A DNA stretch of 64,000 nt from Duganella sp. BuS-21 (GTDB taxonomy: Bacteria > Pseudomonadota > Gammaproteobacteria > Burkholderiales > Burkholderiaceae_D), in contig CP097466.1 of assembly GCA_041874725.1 (NCBI GenBank), forward strand, positions 806,001-870,000, given 5' to 3'. Position numbers and translations under genes: made by a program. Within the stretch, counting starts at the first letter, position 1. Each line of letters begins with the position of its first letter. Shown one piece after another: positions 37,586 through 46,998 of this stretch. The notes beneath the pieces are model-generated. The model did no database searches, was not told the origin of the DNA, and was given only the letters and a program-made list of their open reading frames with translations.

Positions 37586-37731
37586 ATGAACGTGAGCCTG
37601 GAAGCCCTGAGCGCGCACTGCTGGATCAATGTATGGATAGACATGGCCGCAGTGCGTTGATGCTGCCGCCTTTGCTGTGGCTGTGCAAGCTGGATCTGCT
37701 GATCAAAAATAGAAAGGTGCTCACACTATGA
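37586..37731 (+). pseudogene. Two tiny coupled frames, likely remnant of a small membrane protein gene
   Basis: An ATG at 37586 with a good GGAGG site opens a 24-codon frame (MNVSLEALSAHCWINVWIDM, then AAVR) ending at 37660. Its stop overlaps a second ATG (TGATG) opening a 23-codon frame (MLPPLLWLCKLDLLIKNRKV..) that ends overlapping the next gene's start (ATGA at 37728). The second piece is hydrophobic. Together they look like one small membrane-protein gene shortened by deletion and frameshift. Two translated leader peptides are the alternative. No family is recognised. Confidence 0.4.
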
Positions 37732-38762
37732 ATACCCACTTGCCGCTATGCGGTGTTGGTGTCGTCCTGTCGGGTTTGCGCGACGCGTGGGCGGCGCGCG
37801 CGCGCGGCCGCAGGGCGCAATGTGACGCTGCCGGTCCAGCAGTGCGCTTTGCCGATGGTGAGCGCAGCTTCCTTGTCACCGGTGGCACCGGCTTTATCGG
37901 CCAGCGCCTGGTGCGGGCGTTGCTGCGAGACGGTCATCGCGTCACTGTGCTGACCAGGCAGGTGAAGCAGGCGGTGTGGTTGTTCGATGGGCGCGTCGAG
38001 TGCATCGCCAGCATGGCGGAGCTGGCGTCATCGCGCCGCATCGATGTCGTGATCAATCTGGCGGGCGCGCGCATCCTCGGCTGGCGCTGGAGCGCGGCCC
38101 GGCGCGCGGTCTTGCGGCAAAGCCGCATCGGCCTGACGCGCAAGCTGGTCGACTGGATCGCCGCTGCCGAACATAAGCCGGCCATGTTGCTATCGGCGTC
38201 GGCGATCGGCTATTACGGCATTCAACAACAAGGAGATGCAACGGAGTTGACCGAGCAGGCCGGCCCGCAGCCGATGTTCATGTCGGAGCTGTGTCGCGAG
38301 TGGGAGGAGTCCGCCCACGCCGCCGGAAGGCATGGCGTGCGCGTTGCGTGCATGCGCTTTGGCCTGGTGCTGGGCACGCAGGGCGCGCTGCCGATGATGC
38401 TGCTGCCGATTAAGCTGGGACTGGGCGGGCCGCTGAGTGGCGGCAAGCAGTGGCTGTCGTGGATCCATGTGGATGACCTGATCGGCGGCATCGCCCATCT
38501 GTGCCGCAACGAAGGCGCGGGCAGCTACAACTTCACCGCGCCCGAGACGGTCTCGCAGGCGCAATTCAGCCGGGTGGCGGCGACGGTGCTGCATCGTCCG
38601 TATGGTCTGCCGACGCCTGGCTGGCCCATGCGGCTGCTACTGGGCGAGCAGGCGGACCTGCTGCTGGAAGGCCAGCGTGTGGCGCCGGCCCGACTGCTCG
38701 CCGGCGACTTCAGTTTTACTTATCCACGACTGGAGGGCGCACTGCGCAACTTGCTAGGCTAG
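37728..38762 (+). CDS. TIGR01777-family NAD-dependent epimerase-like protein
   Basis: A 344-residue extended short-chain dehydrogenase. The nucleotide-binding motif VTGGTGFIG is at about residues 50-58. INLAGARILGWRWSAARRAVLRQSR and SASAIGYYG are signatures of the YfcH/SDR39U1 (TIGR01777) group, as is GSYNFTAPETVSQAQF near the end. The substrate of the family is not known. The first 45 residues are unlike the usual start of the family, which begins close to the nucleotide motif; they may derive from the same decayed gene as the small frames upstream. It is probably under the palindrome at 37546. Confidence 0.87.
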   Translation: MNTHLPLCGVGVVLSGLRDAWAARARGRRAQCDAAGPAVRFADGERSFLVTGGTGFIGQRLVRALLRDGHRVTVLTRQVKQAVWLFDGRVECIASMAELASSRRIDVVINLAGARILGWRWSAARRAVLRQSRIGLTRKLVDWIAAAEHKPAMLLSASAIGYYGIQQQGDATELTEQAGPQPMFMSELCREWEESAHAAGRHGVRVACMRFGLVLGTQGALPMMLLPIKLGLGGPLSGGKQWLSWIHVDDLIGGIAHLCRNEGAGSYNFTAPETVSQAQFSRVAATVLHRPYGLPTPGWPMRLLLGEQADLLLEGQRVAPARLLAGDFSFTYPRLEGALRNLLG

Positions 38763-38869
38763 CATTCGGATGCCGTTAAAGCGTGTCTATTGCCCTAAAT
38801 CAAATACTAAGGAGATCACAGTGACATCATTGGAGGCTTGCGGCATGCCGGCGCAATCCAATGTAGCGA

Positions 38870-41431
38870 ATGGGAGAGATTGTGGAAAGCGACTCCGACT
38901 TCTTCGGCTTCATGAGCCTCGCCAAGGAACTGGTGACCAGCACCCGGCCGCTGCGCCTGCGGCTCGATCTGCCGGGCGGCATCAACGACGATATGCTGCT
39001 GCCGCAGCGCGTGTTCGGCTCGGAGACCATCTGCGGCGGCATTGAATACCGCGTGCTGTGCGTCTCGGCCAGCGTCCACCTGGCGCTGAAGGAAATGATC
39101 GCCGTGCCGGCGGCGCTGCAATTCGTCACCGACCGGGGCGACCTGCGCAGCGTGTGCGGCATCGTCACCGAGGCTAGCTCCGGCGACAGCGACGGCGGCC
39201 TGGCCAGCTACCAGCTGGTGCTGCGCGACGCGCTGGCGATACTGGAAAAACGCACCAACACGCGCGTGTTCCGCAACATGGACGAAGTGGAGATCGTCCA
39301 GCGCATCCTCAACGAATGGCGACACAAAAGCCCCATCCTCGGCATCTGCTTCAGGCACGAAACGGACGAAGCCTTCCACATCCGCGCATACCCCAAGCGC
39401 GAATTCACCATGCAGCACAACGAATCGGACGCGCACTTCATCCGCCGTCTGCTCAAGCGGCGCGGCATCGGCTGGTACTTCCGCGCCGACGGCGAAAGCG
39501 AAGGGCCGATGCACATTATGGTGCTGTTCAACCGCGCTGACAGCCTGCGCGAAAACGCCGCCGGCACCATCCGCTACCACCGCGACGCCGCTACCGAAGA
39601 GCGGGACACCATCACCGCATGGAGCGCGGTGCGCAGCCTGCAGCCGGGCGTGGTGACGCGGCACAGCTGGGACTACCGCAACGTCCAGGGCCGCGACTTC
39701 ATGATGGCGGAACTCCGCAGCGACGTCGACCAGGGCCCCAGCGGCAACGAGCTGGCTGCCACGCTGGACGACTACCAAGTCCTGATGCCGCACGCAGGCG
39801 ACGACAACGAAGACCTGTGCCGCCTGGGGCAGGTAAGCATGCGCCGCCACGACTACGAATCCAAATGCTTCCACGGCGAAGGCAGCGTGCGCGACCTGTG
39901 CGCCGGCGAATACTTCACGCTGGCCGAGCATCCGGAAGTGGACGAACATCCGCCGGAGGATCGCGACTTCGTCGTCACGGCCTTGCAGGTAACGGCGCAG
40001 AACAACCTGCCCCAAGCGCTGGCTCTGCGCGTGGAGCGCCTGTTCACCCGCAGCCGCTGGATGGGCCGCGTAAAAATCCGCTTCCCGGGCACCCGCCCCG
40101 TCGATCACGAACAAGCCGCCGGCTCAGGCGCATCGGATACCCAAACCGATTCCGCCTGGGTGCGCGTGGCTTCCAACTGGGCGGGCAATGGGCCAGGTAG
40201 CCAGCAGCAATGCGGCACTATTGGATTGCCTCGCGTCGGTACCGAGGTACTCGTTTCGTTCCTTGGCGGCGATCCCGATAAACCTATCATTGTCGGTCAA
40301 CTTTACAATCAGGAAGCTTCTCCAGCAGCGTTGGGCGGTGCAGATGGTCTTCCGGGAAGCCGATATCTCTCTGGAATACGTAGCCGGGAAATTCAAGGGG
40401 CGCGTGGAAGTCAGCTGAGATTTGACGACACGCAGGCAGAAATTAGCACCCAACTGGCGACCGACCATGCGGATACCCAGCTCAACTTAGGGTTTATCAC
40501 ATCCTCAAGAATCAATGGTGCGGGAAGAGCACGTGGTGAGGGTGCGGAGCTCACCAGTAGTGAATCCATCGCCATACGAGCTAGCAATGGAATACTGCTA
40601 TCGACGCCCGCGACGCAAGGTGAACATTTGGAGCGCGAGGACTTGGTCGGCATTGCAGAGCTACTTAACAGCATCGCCGTTCAGTTGGCATCGGTCGCGC
40701 AAACCCACTCTGCCGACGACACTGAGGCTTCTTGTCTATCTGAGCTGATAGACAAACTCAAAAATTGGAAAGCTGGTTCCAGAAGCGCGATTCTGGCTGC
40801 GAATGCTGCACAAGGAATGATCTTTACAAGTGAGAAAAATATTTTGATTGGCGCCCAGTCCAAGGTGGACGTCCTTAGCGCCGCTGATACGAATCTCTCT
40901 TCAGGAAAGAACATGATGATCCGAGCCGTGAGAGGAATCAGCGTCTTCGCTCACACGCTAGGAATGAAGCTCATTGCCGCAAGTGGCAACGTACTGCTGC
41001 AGGCGCATCGCGGCGATATCAATCTCACTGCCACCGGAAAGATTTGTATCACTGCGGGTCAAAGCCTGGAACTCCGATCCCCAGAGATCAAGCTCGTAAG
41101 TAAAGGTGCTCAAGTGAACTACGGAGGTGGAACCATCACGCAGCAAAGCAAAGGCGATCACGTCATCAAATCGTCCAAGTTCTTGCATGCGAAGGGCGGT
41201 GATGGTGATGTCGGTGAGATTAAATTTCCGAGCACTTCCATAGATACCGACGAACGCGTCGTTCTGTATCACTCCCAGACTGGAGAGCCAGTCACGGGAA
41301 GGCGGTACAAGCTGACACTACCTGATGGCCGAACAATTGAAGGGACGACGGACGGTCAGGGACGAACTGAACTAGCGACGGCGCAAGAGTTTGGCGATCT
41401 TGATGTGCTTATCTATCCCGAAGAATCGTAG
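38870..41431 (+). CDS. vgrG: T6SS spike protein VgrG with DUF2345 and C-terminal extension
   Basis: An 853-residue VgrG. The gp27-like base occupies about residues 1-390 (SLAKELVTSTRPLRLRL; EFTMQHNESDAHFIRRLLKRRGIGWYF in parts). A gp5 OB-fold follows from about 397 (MGRVKIRFPG, then WVRVASNWAGNG and VLVSFLGGDPDKPIIVGQLYN). A DUF2345 beta-prism runs to about 780, and a transthyretin-like C-terminal domain covers about 783-853 (SQTGEPVTGRRYKLTLPDGRT). The last is the usual effector-docking part. Base composition drops clearly after about 40210, inside the OB-fold region. Start is uncertain: ATG 38870 or GTG 38882, which has GGGAGA upstream. The T6SS apparatus genes are elsewhere. Confidence 0.93.
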   Translation: MGEIVESDSDFFGFMSLAKELVTSTRPLRLRLDLPGGINDDMLLPQRVFGSETICGGIEYRVLCVSASVHLALKEMIAVPAALQFVTDRGDLRSVCGIVTEASSGDSDGGLASYQLVLRDALAILEKRTNTRVFRNMDEVEIVQRILNEWRHKSPILGICFRHETDEAFHIRAYPKREFTMQHNESDAHFIRRLLKRRGIGWYFRADGESEGPMHIMVLFNRADSLRENAAGTIRYHRDAATEERDTITAWSAVRSLQPGVVTRHSWDYRNVQGRDFMMAELRSDVDQGPSGNELAATLDDYQVLMPHAGDDNEDLCRLGQVSMRRHDYESKCFHGEGSVRDLCAGEYFTLAEHPEVDEHPPEDRDFVVTALQVTAQNNLPQALALRVERLFTRSRWMGRVKIRFPGTRPVDHEQAAGSGASDTQTDSAWVRVASNWAGNGPGSQQQCGTIGLPRVGTEVLVSFLGGDPDKPIIVGQLYNQEASPAALGGADGLPGSRYLSGIRSREIQGARGSQLRFDDTQAEISTQLATDHADTQLNLGFITSSRINGAGRARGEGAELTSSESIAIRASNGILLSTPATQGEHLEREDLVGIAELLNSIAVQLASVAQTHSADDTEASCLSELIDKLKNWKAGSRSAILAANAAQGMIFTSEKNILIGAQSKVDVLSAADTNLSSGKNMMIRAVRGISVFAHTLGMKLIAASGNVLLQAHRGDINLTATGKICITAGQSLELRSPEIKLVSKGAQVNYGGGTITQQSKGDHVIKSSKFLHAKGGDGDVGEIKFPSTSIDTDERVVLYHSQTGEPVTGRRYKLTLPDGRTIEGTTDGQGRTELATAQEFGDLDVLIYPEES

Positions 41432-41449
41432 TCAGGCGGGAGACTTTCC

Positions 41450-43108
41450 ATGGCCACCTCACCCACCAAAGCCGAGCCGACGCGACCGATTCCTTCATAC
41501 GAAGAGCATGAAGGTAATCTGCGCGCAGTATCCCAACTTTCGCCCAAGACGAACAATACAAGAGGCGCCGTTAGCGTGCCTCCGACGAAGGTCATGCCGG
41601 TGATTGTGATCGCTGGAATCATGGGAAGCAACCTGCGTGCTCACGTGAACCCTCAGGATGAACAAAACGAAATTCTCAATCCTGGAGAAGCGGCATGGCG
41701 TCCACCAAACGGAGCAAGTGAGGGATTGGACGAGGCCGGCAGGTGGAAGGCCAGGGACGCCAGTACCCGCCAAAAAATCCTCGACGGCGACACACTCGAA
41801 GTGGACCCCAACGGCCCGATTCCTCGCGGACTCGCGACAGACGGCTTTGTATGGGATGAAGACGTCGCAAAGCAGCGAGGTTGGGGTGAAATTCACGCCG
41901 ATAGCTATGGACTTCTGTTAGTGACATTGCAGAGAAGTTTAAATCGAACCTTTCGATTTGTGGGCACCAATTCATTTTTAGTAGACGAATGGATTCATAT
42001 CAATGGCTATGACAGGGCAAGATGGGGCGCAACGGCTGACGGGGTTTGCTCGCCGCTCACCAATGAGGAAATGAAGAAGTTCGCGCAATTCAGTTATCCA
42101 GTCTACGGTTTCGGTTACAACTGGTTGAAATCGAACGAAGTGTCTGCGAAGTCACTGCAGAGCAGGATCGAAAATATCATCGCGTACTGGAAAGATAAAA
42201 GGAGAGAGTGCGACGCAGTTCTTCTAGTGACGCATTCAATGGGGGGACTGGTAGCGAGGGCGTGTGCACAGAAAATCCCGAAAAAAATCGCCGGCGTCAT
42301 ACACGGTGTGATGCCCGCGCTTGGTGCTCCTGTGTGTTTTCGGCGACTCGCCTGCGGCACAGAAACAAGCAGTCCAAGTAACTCCATGTTGGAAAATGCA
42401 GGAACCGAAAAATTCGCTGAAATTGCGGGCTTAACCCTTGCCGAAACCATACCTGTCCTAGCGACAGCGGCGGGCCCGTTGGAACTGCTACCTAATCATT
42501 TGTATCCCAAGCCCTGGTTGTTTGTACAGACAATAGACGCTCAGAACGGGCCGGTGTTCACGAATCTGTGCGGTCAGGATCCCTATGCCCATTATTTGGA
42601 TTTCGTCTCGTGGTATCGCATGATTGATCCAGCGCTTGCTGATCCGGCAAACAAATACAAAGGAAATGTCGAACAGCGGATCACAGATTCTGTTAAACAA
42701 GCAAGGAAATTCCATATGGAGATCTTGAATGACAAATATCATCCAAAGACTTTTGTATTCTATGGAGCGGACCCTACTAAACTCTCCTTCGGGTCCTTTC
42801 GCTGGAAACTATCCACAAGGGTGTCAAACCTTACTGAGTCTGCGTTGCGAGCTGCAAAGTTCGACCGTTATCTGACCAATGGTGGTAGGCGTATCGAGGT
42901 AAGCGCCGGCGTTTTTGTCGATGCGATGCCGTCCGTTCAAGATGTACCTGGAGACGGAACTGTCCCTCGTCAATCGGGCACTGGTCCGAACGGAAAAGTA
43001 AAGCAAAAATTCGCAACGCAAGGCTACTCCCATCAGGGAAGTTACAGTAGCTCAGACATGCTTGCTTTGACGCGACATTTAATCGTTAAGTTGATGCAAG
43101 ACGTATGA
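41450..43108 (+). CDS. T6SS-associated lipase effector (alpha/beta hydrolase)
   Basis: A 552-residue alpha/beta hydrolase of the LCAT/PGAP1-like type. The oxyanion strand is VIVIAGIMGSNLRAHV at about residues 45-60. The nucleophile is Ser263 in THSMGGLVAR, with Thr replacing the first Gly of GxSxG. The acid is in VPGDGTVPRQS and the likely His in GYSHQGSYSSS near the end. No signal peptide is present, as expected for cargo carried by VgrG. It lies 18 bases after vgrG and is overlapped by the immunity gene, so it is most likely an antibacterial phospholipase acting in the periplasm of a target cell. The Tle subfamily is not certain. Confidence 0.85.
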   Translation: MATSPTKAEPTRPIPSYEEHEGNLRAVSQLSPKTNNTRGAVSVPPTKVMPVIVIAGIMGSNLRAHVNPQDEQNEILNPGEAAWRPPNGASEGLDEAGRWKARDASTRQKILDGDTLEVDPNGPIPRGLATDGFVWDEDVAKQRGWGEIHADSYGLLLVTLQRSLNRTFRFVGTNSFLVDEWIHINGYDRARWGATADGVCSPLTNEEMKKFAQFSYPVYGFGYNWLKSNEVSAKSLQSRIENIIAYWKDKRRECDAVLLVTHSMGGLVARACAQKIPKKIAGVIHGVMPALGAPVCFRRLACGTETSSPSNSMLENAGTEKFAEIAGLTLAETIPVLATAAGPLELLPNHLYPKPWLFVQTIDAQNGPVFTNLCGQDPYAHYLDFVSWYRMIDPALADPANKYKGNVEQRITDSVKQARKFHMEILNDKYHPKTFVFYGADPTKLSFGSFRWKLSTRVSNLTESALRAAKFDRYLTNGGRRIEVSAGVFVDAMPSVQDVPGDGTVPRQSGTGPNGKVKQKFATQGYSHQGSYSSSDMLALTRHLIVKLMQDV

Positions 43109-44160
43109 ACACTTCTTCTCAGCGGATTTTCTATTTAGTGCGCGCGGCTATTTGCTGCGTATTTGTACTCGGCTGTAAAGGGCCCGACCAAAGAATAGAT
43201 ATGGAGCGTCGTATGGAGAAGATGAAGACTGTATGTGTTGGCAGGTTCTTGATTGATATACCCCAGAACGCCATAGTCTCATATAGAGGAGCTTCGCTTT
43301 CTGGATGGGATATCTCTTCCTGGATTGAGTCAGATGAGAAATTCTTCGCCCGAAGCACAAAAGAGGAAACTGAACTTAATGACGAAAGAAATGAAAAAGG
43401 CGGAGTGTCACTGGAGCAGATTCGCGAGTTGAAGAACGACCATCTTCAAGGCCGCATATTTGTTTTCAATCGAAAGTGGCTGGAGATGTTCCCAAGAGGA
43501 GTCAGGACAGAGAGCCAAGTGGTCGCGATTCGTGCGTACGTTCGTATTCAAGATGTCACCTATCGTTTCTACTCCAAAATTCGTTTTGATACGGATGTTG
43601 ATGAGCTTCAAAAAATAATCGGGCAACTTCGTGTACGGGGCGCCGACGAGATTCCGACCCAAGCAGGTTTTTGCTTCAAGCGCGCTTTGTTGGTAGAGCC
43701 TTTGGATGCCGACCAGTCTGAATACACAGCGATGTTTGTGGGGTTAAAAGACCATCCAGATCTCGCTATTGCGCTTAGCACGACTGCAGGCATAGTGCCC
43801 ACAAAGTCATTGCTGCAACGCGACGCTGAGAACAGCGTCAAAATTGAATACAGAAGCCGATTTCACACACTACGCAAAGGTCCGAGGGCGCTGAATGGTA
43901 TTCCTGGTGAAGAGTTTATGGAACGGGTAGATGAGCACAACGGCAGTGTGCTTCATGATTTCATGTGGGAGTCTTTGAATAACAAGCATGACGTCTATCT
44001 TCCTTTTCTAACATTTGAGTTAAATACCGGGAATGGCAAGCCTGGTAGCCCTGTGAACTCAAGCTTGTCGGATCCAGAAGTCTTGGCGCTTTGGGAAAAA
44101 ATGACAAACAGTCTGCGCGTGCGACCGATCTCCGCATCCACCTCGACTGATCGTGAGTAA
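43105..44160 (+). CDS. Tli4-type T6SS immunity lipoprotein
   Basis: 351 residues. The N-terminus is a lipoprotein signal (VFVLGC, lipobox cysteine at about residue 24), placing it in the periplasm, where it would shield the producer from its own lipase. The early segment VCVGRFLIDIPQNA and the late region around LNGIPGEEFMERVDEHNGSVLHDFMW resemble Tli4-family immunity proteins. Its ATG overlaps the effector stop (ATGA), giving coupled synthesis. The DNA is AT-rich like the effector. Identity is based on these motifs plus context. Confidence 0.85.
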   Translation: MNTSSQRIFYLVRAAICCVFVLGCKGPDQRIDMERRMEKMKTVCVGRFLIDIPQNAIVSYRGASLSGWDISSWIESDEKFFARSTKEETELNDERNEKGGVSLEQIRELKNDHLQGRIFVFNRKWLEMFPRGVRTESQVVAIRAYVRIQDVTYRFYSKIRFDTDVDELQKIIGQLRVRGADEIPTQAGFCFKRALLVEPLDADQSEYTAMFVGLKDHPDLAIALSTTAGIVPTKSLLQRDAENSVKIEYRSRFHTLRKGPRALNGIPGEEFMERVDEHNGSVLHDFMWESLNNKHDVYLPFLTFELNTGNGKPGSPVNSSLSDPEVLALWEKMTNSLRVRPISASTSTDRE

Positions 44161-44181
44161 TCCTACGACACGCGTGAATAA

Positions 44182-44934
44182 CTAATCGCTGAGCGGTATG
44201 ACGCGGCCTTGCCAGCCGTCGCTTTCTTCGGCGATCACCAGATAATCGCCCGGTCCCGGCGCTTGCGCCATCAGCGCGCCGCCGGGCGCCCAGAAGGCGC
44301 TCTTGCCCGCCGTTGCATAGCTACCTGAGGGTGCGGCGTGGTTGGCCATCAGCACGCCCATGTTGTGTTGTTCCGCGTAGCCGCCCAGCAGGGCGGCGTC
44401 GTTGTCGTAGCCGCCTTCGGAGATCAGCACGCCGGCGATGTAGAGCGATGCGCCGGCTTGTGCTGCGGCGCCGGCGTGTTCGGCGTGGGTGGTGTCGGCG
44501 CAGATGGCTTCCGCGTAGCGCCGGCCTTGCAGCACGCGCACGCAGGCGCCGGCGGGACCGGGCAGTGCGTGCTGGTTCTCGGCACCGTGCAGGTGCTGCT
44601 TGCGGTAGATGCTGATGCCGCCGTCCGCCGCAAAGCTGATGCTGGCGATGCACGGCAGCGCTGCGCCGTCGTCGATCACCGGTGCGCCCATCATCATCGT
44701 CATGTTGGCGGCCATCGCCGCTACGCGCAGCGGCGCCAGTCGTTCATCATCCGCTGACAGCGCGCATGCGCGCAGCAGCGGTAACTCATAGCCGCACAGC
44801 GATAGCTCGGGGAACAGCAGCAGCTGCACGCCCTCGGCATGCGCGGCGGCGATGAAGCGCAGGTGGGTTGCAATATTGGCGGAGAGGTCGCCCGCCACCG
44901 ATGCCGCTTGTGCCGCCGCGATGCGTATGCCCAT
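44182..44934 (-). CDS. Carbon-nitrogen hydrolase (nitrilase superfamily)
   Basis: 250 residues from ATG 44934, which shares one base with the stop of the gene upstream (TAATG); the longer frame is shadow. The Glu-Lys-Cys triad is visible: FPELSLCGYE, IYRKQHLHGAE and EAICADTTH. The opening IRIAAAQAAS is typical of the family. Members hydrolyse amide or nitrile bonds of small molecules in the cytoplasm. The substrate cannot be told. It is coupled to the phosphoethanolamine transferase gene, which is unusual. Confidence 0.9.
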   Translation of the reverse strand: MGIRIAAAQAASVAGDLSANIATHLRFIAAAHAEGVQLLLFPELSLCGYELPLLRACALSADDERLAPLRVAAMAANMTMMMGAPVIDDGAALPCIASISFAADGGISIYRKQHLHGAENQHALPGPAGACVRVLQGRRYAEAICADTTHAEHAGAAAQAGASLYIAGVLISEGGYDNDAALLGGYAEQHNMGVLMANHAAPSGSYATAGKSAFWAPGGALMAQAPGPGDYLVIAEESDGWQGRVIPLSD

Positions 44935-46847
44935 TACTTCTCCTGTTTGAGTGGTTGGCCCTTGTCCACCACTTCGCGGCAGTCGCCCTTGAAGCTGGCG
45001 TTGTCGTAGTTGGCCCAGCCGTAGCTGTCGACGTAGCGCTTGTGCTGCTTGAACTGCTTGCTGAGGAAGCTCCACTCGAGCTTTTGATCGGCGTAGCGGA
45101 TGTCGCCCAGGTCGAGCAGCGTGTGGAACATGTTCTCGGTGGCCAGCCGCGCTTTGCGGTGGCGCAGCAGTTGCTTGACCTTGTCCGGATGGCGCTCCTT
45201 GTATGCATCCGAGTACCAGACCATGGCTGGGACGTGAAATTCGTGCTGCGTGTTGTGGCCGTGGAAGGCCAGCGTGCAGCTGCCGTCGTATAGCGTCTGG
45301 CCGTGGTCGGCCACGTAGACCATGGAGGTCAGCTGCTGCGTGTCCTTGAGCTGCTTGATCACCTGCGACAGGAACCAGTCGGTGTACAGGATGGAGTTGT
45401 CGTAGCTGTTGTTCAACTGCGGCTTGATCTTCAGGTCCGTGTACACCGGCTGGTCGACGCCGAACAGCGAGGGCTGCCATTTGTCGAACTCCCTGGGGTG
45501 GCGCTGGCTGTAGTTCCAGTGGTTGCCCAGCGTGTGCAGCACGATCAGTTTTTTCTGCGCTGGGTCGGCGATCGCGTGCTGCAGCGGTTCAAGCAGGATC
45601 TGGTCGAAGTTGGAGTTGTTGGTGAAGCCGCCCAGGTTCATGAACTGGATCACGTTGGCTTCCTTAGCGAACACCGAGACCGGGGTGTCGAACTGGCCGA
45701 AGGAGATCTGGTTCGACAGCCAGAAGGTTTTGAAGCCGGCCTCCTTGTACGCGGTGAGGAAGGATTTTTCGTAGAAGCCGTCTTTCAACGCCTGCGTGGC
45801 CGGCTTGCGCGAAATGATGACCGGCACCGACAAACGCGTCGCCGACACCGAGGTGATGACATCGGGCAGCGTGACCAGGTTGGTTTCCTGCTTGAGCAGC
45901 GGCGTGGTGTCGCGCCGGTAGCCGTTGATGCCCCAGCGGTCGTAGCGCGACGATTCGCCGATCACCATGATGATGATTTCCGGCGTGTCGCCCGGTTCCT
46001 GCTGGTGCGCGTGGAAGGTGAAGCTGCTGCTGCGCTGACCCAGCTCGGCCAGATACTTGCGCTCCTTGTAGAAGTCGATGCCGCGCGCGGTCAGGCCGAA
46101 CGGCCAGGATGAGGCCAGCTCGCCAAAGCTCAGCGGCGAACGGAGGCGCCAGGGCAGGGCGCCGAGCTGCCAGCCGGTGCGGCCGGCGCCGGCGATGGCG
46201 GCGTGGTCGGGATTGCTGGCTTCCACCGATTCGGCTTCCGGGATCGATTCGTCGCTGTCCGAGGCCGCGTCGGCGTCGGCCGGCGCGGATGGCGACGATG
46301 CGGGCGCCGGGCGGCTGGCCTTTGCCACCGCCACCACCGCCGGCTTGGCGCGCACGCCGAATTCCTGGCCATAGGCCCACAGCGCTGCCAGCACGGCGAG
46401 CACCGCGACCGTGGCCCAGCGCGCCTTGCCGCGCCAGCTCAGCACCGGGCTGCGCCGGGCGGCGATCTGCACGCCAATCCACCACGCCACCACGCCCAGC
46501 AGCAGCGCCGCCATCAGCCAGACTTTACGGCCGAGGAACTCCATCGCCTCCTTGGGGCTGGTCTCGGCAATGATGCCCAGGTGGTGGGTGGAGATGCCCT
46601 GACCATAATAAAAGAACAGATACAGCTCGGTCGGCAGCGCCAGGAAGGCCGGCAGCAGCAGCCAGTTAAACCACGCCGGCCGGCCGAACACGCTCCACAC
46701 GGCCAGCCAGGTCAGCGCCGTCAGCGCCAGCACATGGCCGAGTTCCGGCACTTGCCTTCCAAGCAACAGCGGCACGCACGGCACCAGGGACAACAGCCAG
46801 TAGCTGACAAGCACGAACAGTGGGGCGGGGCGCAGCAGGGATTTCAT
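44934..46847 (-). CDS. Phosphoethanolamine transferase (EptA/CptA-like)
   Basis: 637 residues from ATG 46847 (a TTG four codons earlier is possible). About five N-terminal membrane helices are followed by a low-complexity Ala/Ser/Pro/Asp linker (about residues 175-215) and a periplasmic sulfatase-fold domain. The metal and catalytic sites are VIGESSRYDRWGINGY, the nucleophile Thr in SVSATRLSVPVI, VADHGQTLYD and FHGHNTQHEFHVPAMVW. Enzymes of this type add phosphoethanolamine to lipid A or core sugars and reduce binding of cationic peptides such as polymyxin. The long linker is not typical. Confidence 0.9.
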   Translation of the reverse strand: MKSLLRPAPLFVLVSYWLLSLVPCVPLLLGRQVPELGHVLALTALTWLAVWSVFGRPAWFNWLLLPAFLALPTELYLFFYYGQGISTHHLGIIAETSPKEAMEFLGRKVWLMAALLLGVVAWWIGVQIAARRSPVLSWRGKARWATVAVLAVLAALWAYGQEFGVRAKPAVVAVAKASRPAPASSPSAPADADAASDSDESIPEAESVEASNPDHAAIAGAGRTGWQLGALPWRLRSPLSFGELASSWPFGLTARGIDFYKERKYLAELGQRSSSFTFHAHQQEPGDTPEIIIMVIGESSRYDRWGINGYRRDTTPLLKQETNLVTLPDVITSVSATRLSVPVIISRKPATQALKDGFYEKSFLTAYKEAGFKTFWLSNQISFGQFDTPVSVFAKEANVIQFMNLGGFTNNSNFDQILLEPLQHAIADPAQKKLIVLHTLGNHWNYSQRHPREFDKWQPSLFGVDQPVYTDLKIKPQLNNSYDNSILYTDWFLSQVIKQLKDTQQLTSMVYVADHGQTLYDGSCTLAFHGHNTQHEFHVPAMVWYSDAYKERHPDKVKQLLRHRKARLATENMFHTLLDLGDIRYADQKLEWSFLSKQFKQHKRYVDSYGWANYDNASFKGDCREVVDKGQPLKQEK

Positions 46848-46969
46848 GGAGGCTAGCAAAATAGTGATTGGTGCTATTATCCAGTGATTCCTGTCATGCT
46901 GAAACTTTTAAAGGCATGCAGGGCCCTCGTCGCTGCGGCCCTGCAAGCCGCATTCCGCCGCGAAATTGA

Positions 46970-46998
46970 TTGACTGAGCTGGTCATCACGTCTATACT
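46970..46998 (+). promoter_or_regulatory. Sigma-70 promoter of the str operon
   Basis: TTGACT, a 17-base spacer and TATACT give an almost consensus housekeeping promoter. The start would be near 47005, leaving a leader of about 155 bases before rpsL that includes a small hairpin (CCCGG..CCGGG around 47108-47126). The 312-base gap 46848-47159 holds this and a GC hairpin (GCAGGGCC..GGCCCTGC, 46919-46944) but no convincing gene. Confidence 0.85.

Noticed and set aside
38770..39045. 91-codon frame overlapping the start of vgrG, with an AAGGAG site before GTG 38821
   Set aside because: Beyond 38870 it is out of frame with the clear VgrG sequence and turns into Arg/Ala-rich shadow. The ribosome site may be a relic of a former start; not enough to call a gene.
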